Assembly (NCBI GenBank): GCA_019096065.1
Contig: JAGUCH010000003.1
Span: 310,001-374,000, forward strand
Direction: 5' to 3'
DNA: 64,000 nucleotides
From: Paracyclopina nana
Lineage: Eukaryota; Arthropoda; Copepoda; Cyclopoida; Cyclopettidae
The notes beneath the pieces are model-generated. The model ran no database searches and had not been told where the DNA came from. It saw nothing but the letters and a program-made list of their open reading frames with translations. A program made the position numbers and the translations under genes. Below, one piece after another: positions 11,540 to 25,019 of the stretch; the first letter of the stretch is position 1; every line of letters begins with the position of its first letter.

Positions 11540-12150
11540 TTATGTCCCGTTCATGTACTGACGCGCTTCTTTTTACGATTTATAGCCCATTGTTACACCT
11601 TTTTCGCCTGACACAATCACATCCAGAAAGTCCCATTTTCTTGGTATAATTTTATACACTATGTCCCATTACTTTTAGCACTATTTCATACAATATGTCC
11701 CATTATTTTTAGCACTATTTTGGAAAGAATGTCCCATTGCAATTAGCACAATTGTGTGCAAAATGTCCCATTATTTTAGGCACATTTGTGATCGGAATGT
11801 CCCAATATTTTTAGTTAAAATATATACTTTATGGACAGAATGTCCCATTTTCTTGAGTACAATTTTATGCAATATGTCCCGTTACTTTAGGCGCAATAAT
11901 ATACAGAATGTCCCATTTCTTCAGCACTTTTAATTAAAGAATGTCTCAATTTATTATAGAACACTTATATACAGTATGATTATTTCTGGTAGAATTATGT
12001 ACTGAATGTACCATTATTATTTTTAGCAGTATACATAATGTACCATTATAATTAGCACAGTTGCATACTAATGTCCCATTATTACTAGCACATTTACTAC
12101 CAGAATGTTACTTTTAGTAAAATTATGCAAAGAATGTCCCATTATTTTTA
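11540..12150. repeat. Tandem 'aatgtcccatta' repeat, ~45-60 bp period
   Basis: The phrase 'aatgtcccatt' recurs about twelve times, separated by variants of 'tttagcacaatttta'. The same 'tgtccc' core occurs at the ends of inverted-repeat elements elsewhere in the window (for example near 23175, 31550 and 63061), so this array may have grown from an element end. Confidence 0.8.
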
Positions 12151-15100
12151 GTCTTGACAAGATTCCAGGTAAAACCGAGTCCACAATTTTAAGGCCTATT
12201 ATTAGCCCATTTCATCAAAACGCCAGCTGACATTTGACAAAAATGTCGATCTCAAAACCTGAAAAATAGGCTTTTGAAAGTGCTTCTTCCTGTTTTCAAT
12301 AATTGTCTCACTTTTAGGGGAAAATTCAGTAGGCCTATTTATTCTCGATCTGCTGCAAAGCAGAAAAAACGATCATCATTTTATTGTTATTGCTACACCA
12401 CAAACTAAAAGTAGCGGATTGACAAATTATCAGCTGAAGCTACCATAAACACGTGGGACTAACCACGTGTGCTGAATTTGCCGACATTTCAAATGCATCG
12501 TGCAAGTTCCATTATTATTATTTCAGACATGTGATCACACAAAGCACAAAAATTGATAGCATTTTTCAGCATTACTTCCAAGTTTTGATATTTTGAACAC
12601 CAGATGGCGCTGCTCAGCGTCCATTTTTACGGTAAATACAATTAAAAACAAATACTATACTTTCTACTCACATCCATTTATCTTGATTCCTGTCCAAAAA
12701 GAGAAGGCCAGGGAAAATGCTATGTGGAACACATGCTGGCCTTTTCATAAGTGAATTTTGATCAAAGGTCAGATGTGAAGATTTATATTAATTATCATGG
12801 GATGTTGGAAATGTCAGCATGGTTTTCAGCCCAACATTTTCCTGCTGAGTGGAAAATAGTTCCGCAGTGCAATAGCTATTTCTTTACGGTGGCTCAGCAT
12901 AAACAACGTCAACAAAAAGTCAAAAACATTGATTAATCAGATTGTGTGGCTAAACCTGTTTAACCTGTATATATATGAGAAGATGCTTATCTATTAAGCT
13001 CAACTTGGCTACAATGAAACATTTCATTATATGGTCAAATTAAAGTGTTTGCCCAAAAAAAACCAAAATAATTATATCTTGAAAAATGGCTTTTAAAAAA
13101 TGGACTCTAAATGCCTCAATCACATTGAAACTCGTTTGAATTAATAAAAAAATACATGACTGCTATTTTTAAGATCATTTAAAGGTATTCATCTTTTAAA
13201 TTACATTTTTGAATCTTTTAAAAAAAAGTGAATTCCTGACGCGGTTTTCGCTTCAGGTAAATTCTACATGAGCATGAAAAGCAAAGAAAGAAGCCATGAC
13301 TCGGCGTAAAGAGGCAACAATTAGCAGTTCACAGCTGAAGAAATTGGGCCTTCACGCCTTAAAGGACTTTTTCTGTTTTTTAGAGTGTGTGCACACAGAG
13401 CCACTAATGAATGTGAAGCCCTTGAGAATTCAGGGGCCCAAAAAGCAGACCTTGAAGTCGTTTTCGAATGGCCAAAACTCATCCTGAAATCCAGAACTCA
13501 AAGAATTGACCCGTGTCAAAATGCAAAATTAGTAATAATTGCTTTTTTTCCCAAGCTTCTGTAGCTTCTAAGCTTAATTGGCACTAGCGCCACCTAGCGG
13601 GCATTTTGGCCAAAATGATTAGGTCAAAGCAATTTGGGCCTTTTATGGCCTGTTGCTCCATCTCTGTAGGGGTTTTGATGGCAGCTGTCAATAGTATTAC
13701 TGTGCACTTCCTATTCTAGCTCCATATAAAATTGACCTGCCTTTGTTGTGGCCTTGGAAAATCTTTACACCTCTAATTACTGCTAGCTACCTTGAAAACA
13801 GAGGATGAGTTTTCACTGAGCTGCAATTAGTATGCACATGGGTTCACTGTCATTTTCTAGAGATGGATCACATTTGCATCAAGCTAGGCTGGACAGTGCC
13901 ATGGGCACAGATTCAGATCCCTGCCAGGCCAAAAATTTAAAAAAAAAAACAATAAAAAGATTGCCATAAGTACATGGATAAAAGAAAATGAATAAGAGAG
14001 GTTGCGCGGCGAGGATTTAAAATGTTGCGCAACTAGTGCAACTGCATTTGTAAACAAACTCGAAAAACTTACTGCTTTTAAGCCAAACAGAACACACTTT
14101 TTGCTTGCCTATCAAACACCGCAATAAGCAGTAAATGTACAAAATGGCAAGAAGTGGGCCAAGATTGCGGTTTTTTCCGGGCTGCCAAAACTTCCGACTA
14201 GTGAAGCTGTCTCGGTTTGGTTGGCTAATAAACATTGCTATTTCATGTTGATTGATTCCTGAAGAAATAAGAAATGCACTTAAATACTCATCATGACCTA
14301 TAAATCTTGTTGCACTTCCTCAAGAAGAAAAGGGCTTCAGAAAGATCAGCTGCTGCATGCCAATCTTTGAGTGAGGCGAGCAAAAAGAATGCTAACCAGC
14401 CATAGAACATCCGTAAATCATTTAGCTAGACCAGCTCAACTCCGCGCGCGCATCCCAAATTATAAATGCGTAGCATCCACATTTCCTGATAAACTGCTAA
14501 TTAGCTAACAAGCTTTGAAAATCCAGCTTAAATCTGGGGAAAAAGGGGGCGGACTATTTTGTTGTTGTTTGTCCGGTGCGCGGAGGAATTGGAGTGGCGC
14601 CCTCTAGCGGAGCTTTTTGTTGACATTCTTTGAAACTCCTTGTGAATCAACCGTCAAATGTCAGCATTGAGACCGCGCGAAAGGGCGGATTTTTTGGAAT
14701 GCTTCCGAATTTTTTGTCTCCTTCCAACTTGGCGTGGATGATTAGGCTCATAATCACCTCATCCAGCATGTCGTGGGAACCGAAGCTTTATTTGTATTAT
14801 GAAGCATACTTCAATTGAAATTGCTCCACTATGAAGCAACTTCCGAGGTCAGCAGAGTGAAAAAACCCTTTGGGCTCCTGACAAGATGACTTTGCTTACA
14901 TTTGCATCGTGCCACGTGGTTTTTGTTTACAGCCCAGATTCAAATCTTTACTTGTTTAAAATGAGGAGAAAAAAGTCTTTTGTTGTCATGGAAAAATAGC
15001 TGAGCAGAAACCTGATTTATCAGGAATGCTCCAGGAAAAGCCCGATCCTTGGAGCCGAGCTGGGTTTTTTCAGGCCTTCTTTTCTTTTTTGTTCCCTTTG

Positions 15101-16904
15101 ATATTAAAAAGTTGAATGGGAGTTGTATATGTATAGCTTAATAATTGGCTGCTCTTTGTTCACCCAGTTTTGCTGCGGAACGAGCCTCTTTTTCTAAGGC
15201 TCTTTGAGCTCAAATAGAATGGGTGAAATATTATTGCATGTAACTAGATTTCCTTTAGCATTGTTCGCGATCATGAAAAGCGTTTTTTCATGGCTGCCAT
15301 TGACATTTAGCTTCCAAAATGTGATGTCAGGAGCTAAAAGCAGCCAAAAATTCAATCAGGATGTTTTGGCAACAACATCTGTAGCTGCAACAACAACAAC
15401 TTGGATTTGCTCTAAAATGGCGTGGAATTTGACAGCAGCACTTCGAATCGTGACAGCAATCAAGCAGATTTTAAATTAATCCACTACTACAGCAATTCAA
15501 TAAGCCAGCTCTTCCTTATGGCTGCAGTTTCTTGGGCAGTTGTAAAAAAAAGCCACAAAAAGTGGAATGATATGTGAGTAATCGATGCAAAAAGTGTATA
15601 AAGCTGATTCATCACTGAATCACTTCCTAAGTGGAGCCAGCAGAGTCTGTTCCATATTTCCAATGTGGGCCATAATCTGATGATTTTTCATGCGCTACTA
15701 TTAGAATTGACATGAGGAATCGGAAACATTTTTCAACAACTCTGATCTTCCTGCAATTCTCCTTCTACCCTATATACTGGTATCCTGAATCAAATGATGA
15801 GTTGTTGTGCACCAGGATGTGTGGCATCAATTTTACTGGCCTGGCTCCTTATAAGGCTGGTGGAAGAGTAGTACTTTAATGTGTGAAGATGCCAGAGAGT
15901 AAAGTTGGAAAATTGGCACTCTCATATCAGTTGACCTGGAACCAGGAAAAACAGAGTGAAAGAGTTGGGAGTTCTAGCCAATGGGAGCGCAGGACGCGTC
16001 AGCCAATCAGAGCGCTGCAAAACTAGCAGCGACATCTCGCGGAAATACCGCAGGACTAACTTTAACAACATTACATGCCATTCACCTGTATAAGGGCAAA
16101 ACCCAAGAAAAATGGAATGAGGCAACAAATGACTGTTATAGCAGTAGTGAGGATATATCATGTTGAGGAATCCTTGAATGATGAACTTGCCTCAAGCTCG
16201 TTTTTGCATTTACTAGAAGCCACCATGTCCGGAAGATTCCCATGCAGGTTTTTCACAAATCTCCGGACACATTTATTATGATGATCATGATCATGATAAA
16301 AGTTTGCATGACCTGAAAACCAACTCGACTAATCATCATGGAAATACGAGCTGCTAAATGCTCTTCCTCAAGATTCAATTGCAGCACACTTTTAAAAGTA
16401 ATCAGCCAACTAAAAATGGCTGAACTTCCGGGCATCATTGCACTGCAAGCACGTGGCAAAGTGACCTGGAAAAAACCTTTTCCAATTGATCCATCCCCAG
16501 GGCTGGTTTTTCTGAAACAGTGGTTGTGGTGGTCGTATACAAGCATGGATTCTGCTGAAAATTGTCAAAAGTTCGTGAAACTGCCTCAAGGCCCTCTTTC
16601 CTCACCAGCAAGCCTTGCTACCATATGCAAAGAAAAAGGTGTCTTCGTGAAAGATGTGAACGGTCCTCTTAGCATATGCCATCCATCATCACCTGTGTAT
16701 TGTAGGATGACCATGCACAGTGCCAATAATCGAATTTGACGAGGAGGAGAAATCACCAATTGATGCCTAGCCAAATTCCACTGAGGGTGAGCAAGATTGC
16801 AATCTTAAGCTTTGTAATTGGAAATTAACGAGCATGAATTGTTGCAACATCATCGTGAATGGCACGCGTGAAGCAAAAAAGGATGAGTTTTCTCATTGTG
16901 GCGT

Positions 16905-17565
16905 CCGACTCAGTTCGAGTTTCCAGGCGGTCAAGCCAAAAAACGATCAAGAGCTTGGAATTAATCGAGGTGGAACTAGGATAAAAAACATGGGAGGGAT
17001 AAGCGTTGCATTTGTCGAAGATCAAGCACGATTGTAAAATCCATTTTGTTGTTGCGAATGAACGCAAGTGAGTGCATTGTTCCAGAGTACTCTGCATTGT
17101 TCCATCATCAAGATGAATGTTGACTGCAAATTAACTATTTTTTACGCGTGAATGGCGTAAAGTTATGTCCTGTATTTGCTTTTGAACAGCTATAGTAGAT
17201 GTACACACGCTTTTCTCAGACAATGTCTTTGGATGATTTATGGCGCAATTTCAAACTACAAGCATGACTACAAGGAAATAAAGCTGGACTTGTTAGCTAC
17301 CCTTTTAAGAGCATCTCATATAATGCAAAGCAGTAAATTCTTGCAAAGAGAAACTTTTACTGCTAATGAGGTTTTGATTATATGGTTACAATTACTCTTA
17401 CGCGTTCATTAACATCAACAAAATGGATTCTCAGATCGATCTTGATCTTTGGTAAATGTTACTATTAAGCATGCCATGTTCATTAGACTAGTTCCGTCCA
17501 GGTTAATAACAAGCTCATGATCTTTTTTTGGCTTGACCGCCTAAAAACCGAAACTGAGCACAATA
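16905..17565. repeat. Inverted repeat pair, possible MITE
   Basis: A segment near 16905-16990 ('aggcggtcaagccaaaaaa', 'gatcaagagctt') matches the reverse complement of about 17490-17565 over roughly 70 bp with mismatches. A second nested pair involves 'ttacgcg' near 17130 and 17400. There is no coding frame inside. It may be an old terminal-inverted-repeat element. Confidence 0.55.
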
Positions 17566-20020
17566 TATATAAGTGCAAAAAACGAAAAACAATAGCAAAA
17601 GGTTGCATTGTTCAGTCGGCAGCAGCATTTTCAGTTATATTTTATGCAAATTGAACATCAATGATGTCTTGGTCACAATGCCAAAATTGCCGTGTCACGA
17701 AAGGGACTTGAATTGAATTGGTATGCCAATGAGAGAGAAATTATCTGCAATCTTTATCATCTCAGCCATGATTTGTATGACTTGCCATTGGCAAAAAAAC
17801 CTTTTTTCACATGTTACCTTGAGCTAAGGAGCATTTCAATATGGAACAATTTGAATGGAAGGCAAAGCAGATGTGGATTAATGATAAGCAAGTGACATCA
17901 CTGAGGAACCCAAATGACTGTGCAAAAAGTGCCTACCAAAGCTACTTTTTTCCACGTGTAGTTGCAGTTTCATCTTCCTACGTAAGGATATGAATCACTA
18001 TGGGCCTTTCATTTCCAAAAGTCATGACCTATTTTCATTTTCATGCTTAGATTCACAATTTTTCAACAATAAACTTGCTTTTCCATCAGCATTTTTTTAT
18101 TGCTTTTTTGTATGTGAAAAAGTGTAATGCCCATTTTACAAGAAGATGCATTGTTGACCAGGAAGCAAAAATAAAAAGCTTAGTGCATCTCTTCCGATGA
18201 TCTTCACTGGTACCAAACGTCCATTTATGGAGAATGTGGTGCATCCGCGTGTCCCATAACTTCTGGCCTGCGATTTCCTATACTACATATTTGCAATCTG
18301 ATCCTGGCCAAAACTTGCAATTTTGGGCTGTAAAATCCAAGCACTTTTCTTGTAATATACCATGCTATTTCTGCACTGGAATTTAGTTCCTCAAATTCCA
18401 GGAGCCAAATATGAATTTCCACAACAACATCATTTCTTTTTTTTTTTTGAGGGGAAAAATTCAAAGTGCTTGTCATCTTATTTCAGAAACAAATGCATAT
18501 TCCAAAAAGTGGGACAAGGAAATGGTTTCTCATCCATCAAAAGGATCAGGGTCAGTGTTTTCCCTCCCTAATAAATACTCACTTTTGTCCTTCTTCTTCC
18601 AGCCACTGATTAAGGCCAATTTTGGGCCAACTTAAAGTAGGTCCAATTTTCCACTTTGTCATCTGCATTTTTCATAGCCAAAATGGCCTGGTGCACACAC
18701 AAAAAAAGCATTACTTTGGACCAAGGGAAATTCTCTAGGAATTTTTCCATACTTACTCCACCAGCCATAATTTCTTCTTCTCAGCAGTTCCTACTTCCCG
18801 AATGCAAGTGAAAATAATGATCTCCAGCTGATGACCATCTGATTGTTGTGAAACTTTCAGCACACAAAAAGCAGGCAGATTCACTGTTTTTACTTAGCAT
18901 ACAAATGGTGAGATTTGCAAGTGAAAAGGAAAAGGAATTCCATCCTTTTTTTTCCAGCTCATGTAAATATTCATAGAAGTAAACAAAGAAAAATCGGACC
19001 GGGCACCAAGTCAAGCTGAGTGATTAAAATGCCCTAGAATCATAGGCTCGGTTTCTTTGTTTATTTATATTCTAGCACGTGGGTCAATCTGCAGAAAGAT
19101 TTGTTTTCATGGTCAAAAGTTTTAGTAGTGAGAGGTCATAATAATCCATCTTTTAAGGTAAAAGTAGAAAATAGCTGACATTCACATGGATTTGCTGATG
19201 AGAGATAAGTACTTTAGGCTATTGCTCAAGTGCCATGGCATATTTTAGAAGAAAACCAAGAAGTTTCGCAACTTCCACCTTCATGCTTAAGCATTCTGTG
19301 GTCAAATTAGCAAAATTATGAGCCATGAGAGGACCGTAGCAGATCTGGCTTAAAAAAGCCACCTTCTTAACCTTTCAGACTAAAAGGAAAGTTGACACTA
19401 CTAAATTAGGACCCACACACAAATTTAAAAAAAGTCAGGAAGACACTTGGCACCTCATCTTTGGCACCAGGACACTAACTCTCACTTGAAGAAATTAACT
19501 ATTTAAAAGAAAAATTGAGTTCTGTAATTTTGAATAAAAATCAGGATTTTTTCCACTTTAGACAAAAATCAGGTTTTTAATGAATTTCAATGTCTTTTTC
19601 ACCCATTCTTGCATCACCAGGAATTCTCCTCATAATTCTTTGCCAAGTAGGAATATCCCACAGAATTTGACTACTTTCACCTCATATAGCTTAGCAGGTA
19701 GGAATAGGTCAGTGATGTTGGCTTCAGGCTATTCAAATGCATCAAAGCTTGTATAGAAAAATCTTCTGCACCACTGAGTGGCCAATGATTAAAAAGGCAA
19801 AAAAAGTTGAGAAAAGGCAAGCCAAAATGCAGTTCTCAGCCTTGAGATAATTGATTTTTTTTAGTTGGTCAATTAGAGTCAGTTATGTGCTCACTGTGCA
19901 AGCAGACAAAGAAATGGGTGGAGATCTCAATCTTCTGGAGTCATCATCATTTTCATGGATTTCTACATCCTGTGAACTAGAAATTGCTCCTTTTCCTACT
20001 ACCCAAGCGGAAAAATGAAA

Positions 20021-20870
20021 ATCAGCTGACCTACGAGCTATACCACATTAGCCAGAGTCAGCTTCTGCAGTTTGGCGCGAAAATTCAAAATGGCAAACTT
20101 ATAGCTATCTAAATAGAGGGTATTTAACAAACTTTTCAGCCTCTGAAATAGGCAAGGGAAAAACTAGAAGAAATCAGCTGACTTACTAGCTATACCACAT
20201 TATCCAGAGTCAGCTGCCACATTTTGGCGGGAAAATTCAATGTGAATAACTTATTTACTTTTTCTAAATAGGATATTTAACAAACTTTTCAGCTTCTGAA
20301 ATAGACAAGAACTAGAAGAAATCAGCTGACCTACGAGCTATACCACATAATCCAGAGTCAGCTGCCACATTTTGGCGGGAAAATTCAAAATGGCAACTGA
20401 TAGCTATCTAAAAAGAGGATGTTTAACAAACTTTTCAGCCTCTGAAATAGGCAAGGGAAAAACTAGAAGAAATCAGCTGACCTACTAGCTATACCACATT
20501 ATCCAGAGTCAGCTGCCACATTTTTGCGGGAAAATTTAATGTGAATAACTTATTTACTTTTTCTAAATAGGATATTTAACAAACTTTTCAGCTTCTGAAA
20601 TAGACAAGAACTAGAAGAAATCAGCTGACCTACGAGCTATACCACATAATCCAGAGTCAGCTGCCACATTTTGGCGGGAAAATTCAAAATGGCAACTGAT
20701 AGCTATCTAAATAGGATATTTAACAAACTTTTCAGCTTCTGAAATAGACAAGGGAAAAACTAGAAGGAATCAGCTGACTTACTAGTTATACCACATTATC
20801 CAGAGTCAGCTGCTACATTATGGCGGGAAAATTCAAAATGCCAAGCTCATGACTATCTAAATCATTTTGA
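20021..20870. repeat. Six tandem units of about 150 bp
   Basis: Units begin with 'atcagctgac' at 20021, 20173, 20321, 20472, 20620 and 20769, giving periods of 148-152 bp. Each contains 'ctataccacat', 'ccagagtcagctgc', 'ttttggcgggaaaattcaa' and 'aacaaacttttcagc'. Two alternating subtypes are visible (with or without 'aatgtgaataactta'), which suggests growth by duplication of a two-unit block. Noncoding. Confidence 0.9.
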
Positions 20871-21550
20871 GGCACAAATGTTTGCAGAAATGGAGCAGGT
20901 TGGCAGTTTTTCCAACCATGAAGTGAGTGCAACTGTTCAAGTTATGAAGTCTGGACTATGTAAATAAGTAAGAGCGTGGGAGGAAAGCGGGAAAAATAAT
21001 GCATTGTTGCACTTGTTAGAGAGGACAAAAACAGGTGGCATTGAATTGGAGTTGCCTATTTGCTTTTCATGGTTGTATATAAAATCATTTTCTCCATCCA
21101 GATGACGTGATCTCAATAAGTCTTCTTGAGGCAACAACTTTCACACCAAGCCAAGTTTAGCCACACGAATTTCACCTGTCCGAATAATAGCTAAACTCGT
21201 GCAGATGAAAGTTGAATTCTTTCTCTAAAAAAAAAAGAACTGTGCAATAACTATTCAGGATTTTTGCTGCAGATTAGAAATCTTTGTGAATATAGCTTTT
21301 TTATGGCCACTCTTGGTCTTTTTCACCCTCATTTCTCACTAGTAAGAATAAAGCTCATTTGTCCTGCATGGTCATTTTCTCCATTGAGAAGGAAGAAAAT
21401 GGAAGTGAAATCTCCTTTTTGCTGATGATGCTTTTTTTGCCATGCAATTACAAATCTCCTTCTCTGCATAATTCTTGTGTAACTTGACCAATTAATGATG
21501 GGAAAAAGCTTCTTTTGATGGATGAATTTCGCTCTTGTGAATGATATTAT

Positions 21551-21937
21551 AAGCCAAAGGCGTCAAGTCGCTAGATTCACAGCGCCATCTAGCACGGCAA
21601 CTAGAGCATGTACATTTGATAATGCTACTCTACATAGATGACCGATAATCAGCAATTGTTTGGCTTTTGTCGCACTTGAGCCGAAAACTTCATTAATATG
21701 ACATAATCTACCTATAAAATGACCCCCTTTCAAGCCATGAAAACCATCTGGAAATGTAACGCAAATTTTTTAGGCTTTTAGTTGTTGAAACCAAATTTTT
21801 CGAGCCAGGCTCCATTAATCAGCCAATCGAATTGCTGCTTGTAATCACATGACAAGTGTCGAACGCGACAGTTTGCTCAAAAATACTTGCTCGAAAAGCG
21901 CCATCTGTCGAAGAAGTTTGTCGCTCCAATGGCTTAT
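21551..21937 (-). mobile_element. Dispersed short inverted-end element, copy 2
   Basis: Reverse-strand copy of the 9626-9998 element, from 'ttataagccaaaggcgtc' to 'gctccaatggcttatt'. The flank to about 22015 also matches the upstream flank of copy 1 in reverse. Noncoding. Confidence 0.8.
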
Positions 21938-23156
21938 TGCTTTTTCCAGCACATTCTTCGGGTCCAAAAGTGAAATGAGGTGGCTGTGCTTTATGGGCAG
22001 ATTTTACGAGGGTCACAAAAGGTGACATTCAGACTATACGCACACACACCTCTTTGGAAAGTTTTCGCGCATTAGCATAATCCAATCACTGCCTAAACTT
22101 GAAAAATATCTAGTTTTTGGCCGCCATCATAATAACTGCTTTGATGACGAGACAAGAAATGCAAAATGAACTGCATAAGAAAATGGACAAATGAAGTCTT
22201 GAAATTGCAATTTGTCCTCTCCTATCATAATAATACAAAAACCAATGTAATCCTTTGAATTGCCATTTCTTGCAGCCATTTTGGAAACGAGCAAGTCGTG
22301 ATTCTGAACATCAACAGCTGGGCGTTTTTTCAAGCCATTATTTTTTATGAAGCCCACAGCTGGACTCAAAAAATGAAACAAAAGACAAAGTGCAATTACA
22401 CAAATATGAGTTTGGCGGAAACCTGCATTATATTGTTGTTCCCAGTTCAAGGAGAAGCTGAAATTGAATTAGCATCGTGGCCTCGGTTGACAGAGAAAAT
22501 GTGTACAAGGGCAATTATCGAAATTATGCCATGTTTGTGGACAATTTTGTGGATTCCCACGTGTACATAAAAAATCACAAAGAACAGTAGGTCAACATCA
22601 TTACAATAATATACAGATTGTCCCAAAGTTAGCCATGATAAATTGGATCGGGCTCCAAGTCGAGCCTCAAAAATATAGGCTCGATTCATGTGAATTTCAA
22701 TCTGGATAATTTTGAGAAAATTAGTTTCTTGTGAAATGCAAAAAGTAAAAAATGCCCAGCTAAGTTATGTATGAGTGAAGAAGATATCAGATGAACCGAT
22801 CCTATTGTTTTGGGGCATAAACTCTTTTTACTCCAAAAACTCCGACAATTTTGCACAAACACTTGGGAGTTGGGCTCAAAATCAAGTTTTATTTTGTAGA
22901 GTCCAGTCACTATTTTTAAGGCAAGTAGTGATTATAAATGAGTTATTTTATTTCACTCAAGCTTACCATCATGACTCTAACAACTTGATATTTAGTTATT
23001 TAGTAACTTATAGCTGTTATGGATTCAAAACCGATTTGAGGTTTTTACTCAAGCAGTTTAAGCTGAAAATCCCAGCTGTTGCTCAAAAAGGCCGCTAGGA
23101 TCGCTCTACATCATTGCTGTTGTTTTGATACTGCTGGATATGAGACAACTTAAAGT

Positions 23157-23284
23157 ATATAACAATCAGAATGTCCCATAGTTACCTGAGCAAAATAAGA
23201 TTAGTTTATTAAGATAAACCGAGCCTGAAGTTTTAAGGCAGTAACTCTTTTATCTCAGGAGACTCAGGGACAATCTGTAAAGTA
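23157..23284. mobile_element. Small 'tgtccc'-ended inverted element
   Basis: The left side has 'caatcagaatgtccc' and the right side has 'gggacaatctgta', which are imperfect reverse complements. The pattern matches the ends of the elements at 31546 and 63061. At about 128 bp it can only be a MITE-like relic. Confidence 0.45.
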
Positions 23285-23880
23285 CTCTTTTAAAAGGAAT
23301 GCTGGATATCATATATGGACATGGCAACTTGGAAGTAGTAGCATTGATCCAGGGTCAAGCTTTTCAATCATGTGCATAATTCATGACAAGTTCTTTATGC
23401 TGCTTGAATAGGCCACCACCACTAGCGAAAGTGAATCTGATTGCAAATGACATGCAAATGAGCATAATACTAAACTACCACTATACACAAAATAGCATAC
23501 TCGAGTTTTCAAGGCATTTTTTGCTATATTTACAAGAAGATGACAGGCGTAACTTTTTAATTGCAGCCTGCCAACTAACTACAGAATTCACGTTGATTTT
23601 CGGTGTGATATTCCCTTTGTCTATTTTGATGGCAAATTAGTTTGGAGCAGCATGATTGGACACAAAATACTATATGCCTTCTTGCATAGCTTCTGGCTGC
23701 ATACAAATTCCAAGTCTTGGCCACTAAAACTGCGAAATGTGAGCTCGTCGTGACAAAGGAAACCAGCAGGAGTCCGGAATGTGGTCTAAATACCACTGAC
23801 ACATCAATGATGAGGATCAACAGGTCCAGACACGCCTAAGCTGCAATACTACGCGATCACATTGTTCGTTAATCAGCGTT

Positions 23881-24266
23881 AAGATAAGCCAGTGGAGGGA
23901 CAAACTTTTTCGACAGATGGCGCTTTTCGAGCAAGTATTTCTGGAAAAACTGTCGCGTTCAACACTTGCCACGTGATTACGAGCCGCAGTTAGATTGACT
24001 GATTAACAGAGCCCGGCTCGAAAAGTTTGGTTTCAACAACGAAAAGGTTGAAAAATTGTGTTATTTGCAAGTTGTTTTACGTCTTGAAAGTGGGCTATTA
24101 TATAGGTAGATAATGTCATGTTCAAATAGTTTTCGGCACAAGTGCGACAAAAGCCAAACAATAGCTGATTATCGGTCATCCATGCATCGCAGAGTTATCA
24201 AATGTACTTGCTCTAGTTGCCGTGCTAGATGGCGCTGTGAATCTAGCGACTTTACACCTATGGCTT
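23881..24266 (+). mobile_element. Dispersed short inverted-end element, copy 3
   Basis: Starts 'aagataagccagtggaggg' and ends 'acctatggctt', so the tips are short inverted repeats around AAGCC. A 20-bp near-identical direct repeat ('attgttcgttaatca', then g or a, then 'cgtt') lies at 23861-23880 and 24267-24286, directly at both borders. It may be a long target-site duplication or an unequal exchange product. Confidence 0.8.
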
Positions 24267-24424
24267 ATTGTTCGTTAATCAACGTTGCTCTTATCATCAA
24301 GGAGCATGTTCGGGTTTTGAAAGGTCAGACTCTTGATGGTGATTAGGCCTTTGCGAACCGTCAAAAGGGCGGAGTGAAGCACGTTGCCCTACTAAAAAAC
24401 TAGTTTTGGGTTTCAATTATGTAT

Positions 24425-25014
24425 TTTTATATGATGGAAAGCAATTTTCGCATGTATAATTCAGTTTACCAATTCGTCTCAGTTCATATTACTATACATA
24501 TATAAAAGCTCTGACGTTTAACTTTATCAAGTGACACGCATTATAAAGTATTTTATAAGGTGTGTTGCTCCTCTGTTTGACCAGAGACCATGATATTGTC
24601 CAAGAAGGAAATCCCATGTTAGAAAAAAGGAGAAAAAATGCCGAGTATGGGGATCGAACCCTGATCATCTAGATTAGGAGTCCAACGCTCTACTGACTGA
24701 GCTACCAATACAGACAGAATAATCATTGTCAGAATTCCTTCTTATTCTTCTTCTCAGCTGAGCTAAGCTTAGTAGAACAGTAGAGCCTTTTCAGAGGTAC
24801 CAGACAAAACTTAATCTAACACATCTTTTAGCCCCAAAAAATGCCAAATTCTAAATGCACAATTTTTTAATTGATTGATTAACACTTTCTGTTACTCTTG
24901 CACTACTGAGGGCCTCTCAACCCTAGCCTTCAAGTAATGGATCAGGTGCTAAGTCAAGATCGCCTGGTCTCGTAACTTCATTAACATTTGAAAATTACTT
25001 TCCATCATATAAAA
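24425..25014. mobile_element. Composite TIR element with tRNA-like core, copy A
   Basis: The tips 'ttttatatgatggaaagc' (24425) and 'actttccatcatataaaa' (ending 25014) are inverted repeats extending imperfectly to about 35 bp. Between them lies a tRNA-like sequence on the minus strand (24640-24711). A long hairpin follows at 25020-25204. Copy B at 46253-46997 has the same order of parts, and copies C and D are related. No protein is encoded, so movement would need enzymes supplied in trans. Confidence 0.8.
24640..24711 (-). ncRNA. tRNA-Arg(CCT)-like sequence, probably pseudo or SINE-like
   Basis: Read on the minus strand it has an A box (TAGCTCAGTCAG), an anticodon arm with loop CTCCTAA, a B box (GGTTCGATCCC) and a T run just downstream that could end Pol III transcription. 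The acceptor arm and part of the T stem do not pair well, so a working tRNA is unlikely. It lies inside the inverted-repeat element and a degraded cousin occurs at 46465-46510. Confidence 0.6.
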
Positions 25015-25019
25015 TCGTA

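Noticed and set aside
13800-13960. Possible SINE with A-rich tail
   Set aside because: A B-box-like 'gattcagatccc' precedes an A run, but no A box at the right distance and no second copy in the window.
16338-16739. 133-codon open frame
   Set aside because: No recognisable domain, no splice context, and another frame on the opposite strand overlaps it. It is probably chance or a dead repeat.
24640-24711. True tRNA-Arg gene
   Set aside because: A and B boxes are intact but acceptor-stem pairing is poor, and the sequence is part of a repeated element. Kept only as tRNA-like.
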